Shown here in pieces: positions 1-5,027 of a stretch of 11,902 nucleotides of DNA. The number at the start of each line of letters is the position of its first letter. Position 1 is the first letter of the stretch. Source of the stretch: Nostoc sp. CHAB 5715 (lineage in GTDB: Bacteria > Cyanobacteriota > Cyanobacteriia > Cyanobacteriales > Nostocaceae). The notes beneath the pieces are model-generated. The model did not search any database and was not told where the DNA came from. It saw nothing but the letters and a program-made list of their open reading frames with translations. A program made the position numbers and the translations under genes. The stretch spans positions 1 to 11,902 of the forward strand of contig NZ_JAIVFR010000088.1 of NCBI RefSeq assembly GCF_020829685.1, in the 5' to 3' direction.

Positions 1-270
1 ATATTTCTTCTTTAGTTGGCGTTACTAAAGTTTCCTCAGAAGTAGAGGAATCGGATATTTCTTCTTTAGTTGGCGTTACTAAAGTTTCCTCAGAAGTAGA
101 GGAATCGGATATTTCTTCTTTAGTTGGCGTTACTAAAGTTTCCTCAGAAGTAGAGGAATCGGATATTTCTTCTTTAGTTGGCGTTACTAAAGTTTCCTCA
201 GAAGTAGAGGAATCGGATATTTCTTCTTTAGTTGGTGTTGCTAAAGTTTCCTCAGAATTTATAGGTGAAG
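1..270 (-). repeat. 54-bp coding tandem repeat, five copies in window
   Basis: Units lie at 1-54, 55-108, 109-162, 163-216 and 217-270. The first four are identical base for base. The fifth, nearest the gene's 5' end, keeps the left half with a few changes and diverges over its last third. Because 54 is a multiple of three, gain or loss of a unit changes the protein by 18 residues and keeps the frame. The array continues past the left edge, so the total copy number is unknown. Confidence 0.95.
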
Positions 271-607
271 CATTTGCTTTAGAATTAGATAAGTAATAAT
301 CTGCTAAAGAGCCGCAGAGAAACTCTTCACGAAAGCTGTCTATTTTGGCAACTGACTGGATTTTGCGGTAACGACGTTTCTGATACCATAAACCAGAAAT
401 GAGTAAGCCTGCGATGACTCCTATGCCAACTCCTGCCATAGCAACCTTGGCATCTTCTAAAGCTTGATTTTGTTGCCCAGATTCGACAGTCGGATTGGAA
501 GATGCACTTTGAGCTATAGCATAGTCACTCGCTGAACTTAGCTGCACGCTAGTGGCGATCGCCGCAAACGACAGTATAAATCTAAATATTAACTTTGATT
601 TCCACAT
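1..607 (-). CDS. Signal-peptide/single-TM protein with 18-aa tandem repeat tail (3' end outside window)
   Basis: I do not recognise this family. Reading leftwards from ATG at 605-607 the frame stays open for 202 codons to the window edge, so the C-terminus is missing. Residues 1-33 look like a Sec signal peptide (MWKSKLIFRFIL, then AAIATSVQLSSA). A hydrophobic Gly/Ala-rich segment at about 54-74 is followed by a basic stop-transfer cluster (QKRRYRK), which predicts a type I membrane protein with its C-terminus in the cytoplasm. From about residue 113 the chain consists of 18-residue repeats, SEETLVTPTKEEISDSST, acidic and rich in Ser/Thr and probably disordered. Four copies are identical in DNA; the one nearest the membrane segment is diverged. 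The start has no strong Shine-Dalgarno. The gene is clearly real (signal, TM and repeat periodicity all in frame), but its function is unknown. Confidence 0.8.
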   Translation of the reverse strand, partial: MWKSKLIFRFILSFAAIATSVQLSSASDYAIAQSASSNPTVESGQQNQALEDAKVAMAGVGIGVIAGLLISGLWYQKRRYRKIQSVAKIDSFREEFLCGSLADYYLSNSKANASPINSEETLATPTKEEISDSSTSEETLVTPTKEEISDSSTSEETLVTPTKEEISDSSTSEETLVTPTKEEISDSSTSEETLVTPTKEEI

Positions 608-690
608 AATCTGATAGTTTAAAAATATGTTATCAATTTCTGGGTTGCTTCTGGTTTAAGGTAGATATCAGACAAAGCAGAGTTTTTCGA

Positions 691-721
691 GACTAACCGC
701 CTCCCTAAGGAGTGGAGAGTC
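691..721 (-). promoter_or_regulatory. Imperfect hairpin in the likely 5' leader of the repeat-tail gene
   Basis: The strand carries GACT/AGTC outer arms and a CTCC-CTAA-GGAG core within 31 bases, forming an imperfect stem about 85 bases upstream of the ATG at 607. It lies between that start and the candidate promoter at 766-791, so it would be in the leader RNA. Any regulatory role is inference. Confidence 0.3.
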
Positions 722-765
722 AAAAATAAAACTAGCTAGATCCCTTTTTTACCAAGGAAGTTACC

Positions 766-791
766 TTTATATAGAAAATAAACTTTGTCAA
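766..791 (-). promoter_or_regulatory. Candidate sigma70-type promoter for the repeat-tail gene
   Basis: On the minus strand a perfect TTGACA lies at 786-791 and TATAAA at 766-771. The spacer is 14 bp, shorter than the usual 16-18, so the match is only moderate. It is correctly oriented, about 160 bp upstream of the ATG at 607. Confidence 0.35.
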
Positions 792-1020
792 CAGTAGTTT
801 CCAGAAGATGTTCTTATTTCTTAACATTATTTGTGCATTTAGGAATCTTGACAAAGCCAGATGTTAATACCGGTTTTCAAAATATTTGTATCAGGTATTT
901 CGTAAAATGGTTATAACTTATAGCGATCACATAATCAAACAGCATTGAGATCGATAGCCAATGGCCGCAGAAGTTGGCATAGATCCCATTAGTGCGTCAC
1001 CGATAGCATTAGCGAGTCAT

Positions 1021-1035
1021 CTCCCAAGGGGAGAC
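1021..1035. repeat. Small palindrome of the CTCCC-AAG-GGGAG type
   Basis: A 6-bp stem with a 3-base loop sits in a GC-rich patch (about 950-1080) that also contains two similar CATTAG-GCGTCA-like stretches. The patch resembles the palindromic repeat DNA scattered in Nostoc-type genomes. It has no supported reading frame. Confidence 0.4.
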
Positions 1036-1105
1036 GCTTTAGCGCAACGAGCGTCACAGCCCGTCGTAGACATCACCTCTTGGGTTTGGAACGTAGAGCC
1101 ATTAA

Positions 1106-1138
1106 CAATTCAAAATTCAAAATTCAAAATTCAAAATT
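1106..1138. repeat. Heptamer short tandem repeat CAAAATT
   Basis: Four exact CAAAATT units lie at 1111-1138, preceded by a partial unit CAATT. Heptameric short tandem repeats of this kind are characteristic of heterocystous cyanobacteria. Confidence 0.9.
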
Positions 1139-1144
1139 GAAGAG

Positions 1145-1178
1145 AGTTTCAGACGGGGATTTAAACCCGACTGAAACT
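1145..1178. repeat. Hairpin next to the heptamer repeat
   Basis: The arms AGTTTCAG (1145-1152) and CTGAAACT (1171-1178) pair perfectly. A single A/A mismatch and a second 4-bp stem, CGGG/CCCG, enclose an 8-base AT-rich loop. No U-run follows on the plus strand, so it is better called a palindromic repeat than a terminator. A shorter GGGT-AACCC hairpin follows near 1199-1212. Confidence 0.6.
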
Positions 1179-1212
1179 GAACTACGTGTTGACGTTGCGG
1201 GTCTTAAACCCT

Positions 1213-1578
1213 TTTATTTACGATAAAATGTAAACTTTAAGATACTTGCACCGAGTTTCTAGTATAGTGTGGCGGAAGTTCCCTACCTTAAAGGCTTAAG
1301 CTCCTTGCTGGTTTGAGATGGTAGCTGGATTTATACCAAGGTGTACGAAGATACTACCCTATAGCGATCGCTGCTGCAACCCCTCTAGCGATCGCATTCC
1401 TTAACAAAAAAATTTACTGATAAATAAAAATTAATAACGAACAAATATCACAATACAAAATTATTACTTTGGGGATCTAATAGACAGAATAACCCACTAA
1501 AGTCTTAACCGATGTGTCTCCTATAACGAAGTAAAAAAAGAATCATAAAAGCCGCGCAATCTCTCTTAGAGCAAAAAA
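1213..1578. other. Non-coding stretch upstream of the replication initiator
   Basis: I find no gene here. It contains a TATAGT box near 1264 followed by a segment (about 1270-1345) with several short complementary stretches, two HIP1 octamers at about 1363 and 1387, and a strongly AT-rich part from about 1400 to 1480. I see no clear iteron series, so an origin next to the initiator gene is possible but not supported. Confidence 0.4.
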
Positions 1579-1641
1579 GCAGATGCATGTTAGTGTTTTA
1601 GTCTCATTGTCTTCCCTTCGTGCCTTTCCCTATGCATCTGC
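1579..1641. promoter_or_regulatory. 10-bp inverted repeat spanning the initiator start region
   Basis: GCAGATGCAT at 1579-1588 is the exact reverse complement of ATGCATCTGC at 1632-1641. The right arm contains the ATG at 1632, the better of two candidate starts for the downstream gene. The repeat could be an operator for autoregulation, or an RNA hairpin hiding the start codon. Both roles are inference. Confidence 0.45.
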
Positions 1642-2903
1642 ACTATTTACACCCCCAACACCTTGAAGAATTAGTCAAGAGTAGTGGTATAGACTTACAC
1701 CTAGTGCAACTCAATTTTAGGTCACTCCAAGGCGTAACTGCTTATGAATACTTATTGATTTCTGAGCTACTCCCTCGCACCAATACAGGAATGGTGAAGG
1801 CTGGATGGTTGCAGCGTTATGCTCATATCACTGAAGGTGGTTGGTGGTGTTCGGGGCTAGACCCTTTGAATAATTGGCAAATGATGGAATGGGGATGCTT
1901 TAAGCCAAACCAACCCCGACAGAATCACAATGGTAAGTCCATCAAATACGAGCATCCCCCCAGCACGCCAACGCGGGTGTTTTGTTTGCGGGTAACGCTG
2001 CAAGTGTGGCAGCAAGTCGCTGCACGTTACAATCTGGTCATGCCTGACAATATCACCATTACTGCTGATGGTGAAGCTGAAGGCTTTTGGCAATGGGTGA
2101 TGCAACATAACATTCCCCTGATTCTCTGCGAGGGTGTGAAGAAAGCAGCAACGCTTTTGACGCAAGGATATGCAGCTATTGCCATTCCTGGAATTACCAG
2201 TGGTTATCGAGTTGTTAAAGATGAATTTGGTAAAGTTACCCGTCGTCAGCTAGTTCCTGACTTAGCAGCGTTTGCAATTACAAAGCGTAGCTTTTATATT
2301 TGCTTTGATTTTGAAACTCAACCTAAAACAATTGCTGCTGTAAATAATGCTATTTCTCAGCTTGGTTGTTTATTCCAGCAAGAAAATTGCACTGTTAAAG
2401 TTATTGAACTTCCAGGAATAGAAAAAGGAGTTGATGAGTTTATCGTTGCCAAAGGTGCAACTAGTTTTGATAAAGTTTATCGCCAAAGTGTTAATTTAGA
2501 AATTTATTTTGCTCAAACCAAACCCCACACTGAGTTAACTATTCCTGCTGCACTCACCTTCAATCGCCCTTATATAAGTGAAATACCTTTCCCCACTTCT
2601 GGATTAGTAGGAGTCAAATCAGCAAAAGGAACAGGTAAAACTACAGCACTGCAAGCCGTTGTTCAGCAAGCAAAAATTAGAAATCAACCCGTTTTATTAA
2701 TTACTCATAGAATCCTACTAGGACGATTTTTGTGTGAAAAAATTGGTATCAAATGGGGAATAGAAAGTGGTAAATGGGGAGATGAGAGGATGAGGGAGAA
2801 TAACCAATGCCCAATGCCCAATGCCCAATTCCCAATTCCCAATTCCCACCCCCAGAATAAATTTATCGCCAGAATGATGTTCATTGGTACCACTAGCATT
2901 TAA
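1620..2903 (+). pseudogene. CyRepA1-type plasmid replication initiator (DUF3854), C-terminally truncated
   Basis: The product resembles cyanobacterial plasmid replication proteins of the CyRepA1 family, which pair a Toprim-like DUF3854 region with a helicase-like ATPase. The N-terminal HYLHPQHLEEL...GIDLHLVQLNF fits the usual opening of the family. A Toprim-like core has Glu171 in ILCEGVKKA and Asp230/Glu232 in ICFDFE. A P-loop-like SAKGTGKT lies at 334-341, then LLITHR at 359-364. The chain then collapses: from about residue 385 it reads through a CCCAATG/T heptamer array (NNQCPMPNAQFPIPNS) and stops at 427. I recall full-length members as roughly 1000 residues, so nearly all of the motor is missing. 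GTG 1620 is the first start after an in-frame TAG; ATG 1632 matches the family better. Neither has a clear ribosome binding site. Probably a non-functional remnant, though the Toprim part could still be made. Confidence 0.8.
2804..2848. repeat. Heptamer short tandem repeat CCCAATG/CCCAATT
   Basis: About six heptamers: a partial unit, two CCCAATG, then three CCCAATT, then CCCA. They follow a purine-rich GGGGAGATGAGAGGATGAGG-like lead-in from about 2775. The array lies exactly where the initiator loses similarity to its family, which marks it as the junction of the truncation. Confidence 0.9.
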
Positions 2904-2909
2904 GCTAGT
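2892..2909. repeat. Hairpin between initiator remnant and photolyase
   Basis: ACTAGC and GCTAGT (6 bp each) enclose the loop ATTTAA, which overlaps the stop codon of the truncated initiator. It lies 25 bp upstream of the photolyase ATG. It has no U-run, so terminator function is doubtful; a small operator is an alternative. Confidence 0.4.
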
Positions 2910-2934
2910 ACGGGTGAACTATATGTAGTATAGA

Positions 2935-4383
2935 ATGTCTGACTTAATTCTGTTTTGGCATCGGCGCGATTTACGCATTTCTGACAATACGGGACTAGCT
3001 GTGGCAAAACAACAGAGTCCGAAAGTGGTGGGCGTGTTTTGCTTTGATCCGAATATTCTGGAACGGGATGATGTTGCTCCTGTGAAAATAACTTATATGA
3101 TTGGCTGTTTGCAGAAACTCCAAGAGCGATATGCTCAAGTTGGTAGCCAATTGTTAATACTCCACGCCAATCCTGTACAAGCGATACCAGCTTTAGCAGA
3201 AGCAATAAATGCCAAAGCTGTTTTTTGGAATTGGGATGTAGAACCTTATTCGCAAGAACGCGATCGCACCATTATAAATGCCCTTAAAGAAAAAGGTATT
3301 CAGTTTCTTAACCAAAACTGGGATCAAATTCTCAATTCTCCAGAACAATTACGCACCGGTAGCAATCAACCTTACACGGTTTACACCCCCTTCTGGAAAA
3401 ATTGGATTACCAAACCGAAAGCGAACCCAGTAGAAACTCTGCAAAATGTTGAGGGTTTAACAGAAGCTGAACAGGAAATTGCTAAACTTGCAGGAGCCTT
3501 AACGCTACCTTCAGCCAAAGATTTAGGATTTATTTGGGATGGAGAATTGATTATTTCACCGGGAGAGGCGGCGGCGCAAGAACGGTTAGAGGAATTTACT
3601 GCTAAAGCGATTACTGAATACCAAGAACAGCGAAATTTTCCCGCATTGGACGGAACATCGCAACTGAGTGCAGCTTTAAAATTTGGCGTAATTGGCATTC
3701 GCACCGTTTGGCAAGCCACAATAGAAGCACTAGAAAACAGCCGCAGTGAAGAAACAGCAGTTAATATTCGCACATGGCAACAAGAATTAGCTTGGCGGGA
3801 GTTTTATCAACATGCAATGTATAACTTCCCGGAATTAGCTGATGGTGCTTTCCGCGACACCTTTAAAAACTTTCCTTGGGAAACTAACGAAGAAAATTTC
3901 CAAGCTTGGTGTGAGGGGAAAACTGGCTATCCCATTGTAGATGCAGCAATGCGCCAGATGAATGAAAGCGGCTGGATGCATAACCGTTGTCGAATGATTG
4001 TCGCCAGTTTCCTTACCAAAGACTTGCTAATTAATCCCCGATTGGGAGAAAAATACTTTATGCAGCACCTGATTGATGGTGATTTATCTGCTAATAATGG
4101 CGGTTGGCAATGGAGTGCTTCTAGCGGTATGGATCCTAAACCTGTGCGGATTTTTAACCCAGCCAGTCAAACAAAAAAATTTGATCCAGAGGGGGAATAT
4201 ATTCGGCAATGGGTGTCAGAATTACGGTCTGTAGATACAGAATATTTAGTTACTGGGAAAATTCCATATTTAGAACGTCATGCTGTTGGCTATCCTGAAC
4301 CAATTGTGGATCATAGAATACAGCAACAGCAGTTTAAACAGCGTTATCAACAGCAAAAAACCGTTAGTAATCGTGGTGAGTAA
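2935..4383 (+). CDS. phrA: Deoxyribodipyrimidine (CPD) photolyase, class I
   Basis: Light-driven flavoenzyme that splits cyclobutane pyrimidine dimers in UV-damaged DNA; cytoplasmic. The 482-residue length matches the cyanobacterial class I enzyme. An N-terminal Rossmann-like antenna domain (about 1-135, opening LILFWHRRDLRISDN) is followed by the helical FAD domain (about 205-475). FAD-domain signatures are WQQELAWREFYQH (281-293), GYPIVDAAMRQMNESGWMHN (331-350), DGDLSANNGGWQW (381-393) and RIFNPASQTKKFDPEGEYIR (405-424). Asn387 corresponds to the flavin-contacting Asn378 of the E. coli enzyme. W391 and W315 match the inner and outer members of the electron-transfer tryptophan triad, but the middle position is Pro368 (INPRLGEKYF) instead of the usual Trp. 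Close similarity to the Anacystis-type enzyme suggests a deazaflavin antenna, which is inference. The start ATG has no strong Shine-Dalgarno; a TATAGA box lies immediately upstream. Confidence 0.95.
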   Translation: MSDLILFWHRRDLRISDNTGLAVAKQQSPKVVGVFCFDPNILERDDVAPVKITYMIGCLQKLQERYAQVGSQLLILHANPVQAIPALAEAINAKAVFWNWDVEPYSQERDRTIINALKEKGIQFLNQNWDQILNSPEQLRTGSNQPYTVYTPFWKNWITKPKANPVETLQNVEGLTEAEQEIAKLAGALTLPSAKDLGFIWDGELIISPGEAAAQERLEEFTAKAITEYQEQRNFPALDGTSQLSAALKFGVIGIRTVWQATIEALENSRSEETAVNIRTWQQELAWREFYQHAMYNFPELADGAFRDTFKNFPWETNEENFQAWCEGKTGYPIVDAAMRQMNESGWMHNRCRMIVASFLTKDLLINPRLGEKYFMQHLIDGDLSANNGGWQWSASSGMDPKPVRIFNPASQTKKFDPEGEYIRQWVSELRSVDTEYLVTGKIPYLERHAVGYPEPIVDHRIQQQQFKQRYQQQKTVSNRGE

Positions 4384-4449
4384 AATTGTGAATTTTTTAA
4401 TGTTTATAAGAAGAATTCAGAACTCAGGAATCAGAAAACAGGTATGAAT

Positions 4450-4586
4450 TCTGTACGAGTGGGTGATGAATATTGGTTAAAACCTCGCCCGAGGTTAAGC
4501 GAAAAAAATTAAAATATTCTCACCTTAAAACTCTATCCCTTTATGGGTAGAGTATTCTGAATTCTGAATTCTGAATTCTGACTCCT
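4450..4586. repeat. Dispersed repeat, copy 1
   Basis: Two blocks, 4450-4489 and 4525-4586, are nearly identical to 7619-7658 and 7697-7758: one mismatch in the first 40 bases and two in the last 62. The middle differs in sequence but folds in both copies; here AACCTCG-CC-CGAGGTT forms a 7-bp stem at 4481-4496. The second block contains a stem CTCTATCC/GGGTAGAG and ends in a heptamer array. On the minus strand the first block reads as RGFNQYSSPTRT in one frame, which may or may not be meaningful. Confidence 0.85.
4554..4581. repeat. Heptamer short tandem repeat ATTCTGA
   Basis: Four exact ATTCTGA units followed by CTCCTG. The same heptamer occurs at 7730-7753 and in a degenerate inverted form near 4412-4436 and 10763-10830. 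Confidence 0.9.
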
Positions 4587-4623
4587 GTTTTATTTAGGTT
4601 GATACTGTATCATAATAAGAATC

Positions 4624-4813
4624 TTGCTATAGGGCTATTTCATTCTCATCTAGCCCGCCTCAGAATGAATTCACCAGTCTAATAGCGAAAGTCGTCTTTA
4701 GACGACTGATAAAAGGTTATAGTCCGTTAAAACGGACTTTAGCTAAAGGCCTGTGAACTTTAGTTCTGGGCGATTTATGTCTAGAACAAAATAGCCCTGT
4801 GTTGCTATAGGGC
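4624..4813. repeat. Multi-hairpin palindromic element between 12-bp direct repeats
   Basis: TTGCTATAGGGC occurs at 4624-4635 and again at 4802-4813. Between them AGGGCTATTT (4631-4640) pairs with AAATAGCCCT (4789-4798). Enclosed are stems 4640-4646/4662-4668, 4690-4697/4700-4707 (AGTCGTCT-TT-AGACGACT, perfect), 4721-4728/4731-4738 (AGTCCGTT-AA-AACGGACT, perfect) and 4743-4748/4758-4763. The arrangement resembles the composite palindromic repeats of Nostoc-type genomes. No coding potential is seen. Confidence 0.75.
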
Positions 4814-4824
4814 GATCGCATCTA

Positions 4825-4908
4825 AATAAGTAGTCAGACAGAATTAATTACACAATATCATTGTGAGCGATCGCAATGACTGTAAATATTTTTGTCCGAC
4901 TACTTATT
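4825..4908. mobile_element. Short MITE-like element with 16-bp terminal inverted repeats
   Basis: AATAAGTAGTCAGACA (4825-4840) and TGTCCGACTACTTATT (4893-4908) are inverted repeats matching at 15 of 16 positions. The 84-bp element holds an inner TCATTG/CAATGA palindrome around a HIP1 octamer. I see no clear target duplication, so it could be a plain palindromic repeat. Confidence 0.5.
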
Positions 4909-4911
4909 GAC

Positions 4912-4938
4912 GAGAGACGTAGCACTGCTACGTCTCTC
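4912..4938. repeat. Perfect 12-bp-stem hairpin
   Basis: GAGAGACGTAGC and GCTACGTCTCTC pair perfectly around the loop ACT. Only TT follows, so termination is uncertain. It resembles a palindrome that is frequent in Nostoc genomes, and lies about 90 bp upstream of the RTX gene. Confidence 0.7.
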
Positions 4939-4959
4939 TTACGCATTGACAAATGAAAT

Positions 4960-4989
4960 AATAAATGCACTAGTAATAAATGCAGTAGT
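4960..4989. repeat. Two tandem 15-bp repeats upstream of the RTX gene
   Basis: AATAAATGCACTAGT and AATAAATGCAGTAGT lie head to tail, 14 of 15 bases matching, ending 38 bp before the RTX start codon. The position suits a regulator binding site, but this is inference. Confidence 0.5.
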
Positions 4990-5012
4990 AAAACAACTGG
5001 AATCAAACAGAT

Positions 5013-5018
5013 AAGGAA
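5013..5018 (+). promoter_or_regulatory. Ribosome binding site of the RTX gene
   Basis: AAGGAA lies 9 bases before the ATG at 5028. It is the clearest Shine-Dalgarno sequence in the window and fixes that start. Confidence 0.7.
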
Positions 5019-5027
5019 CACCAATTT

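Noticed and set aside
1..270. CRISPR array
   Set aside because: The repeats are directly adjacent with no spacers and read in frame as a protein tail.
1400..1480. AT-rich stretch upstream of the initiator as a replication origin
   Set aside because: No iterons or DnaA-box cluster could be recognised. AT-rich intergenic DNA is common here and the initiator itself is truncated.
3381..3773. Minus-strand frame inside the photolyase gene
   Set aside because: Antisense shadow of a well-supported gene with no family features of its own.
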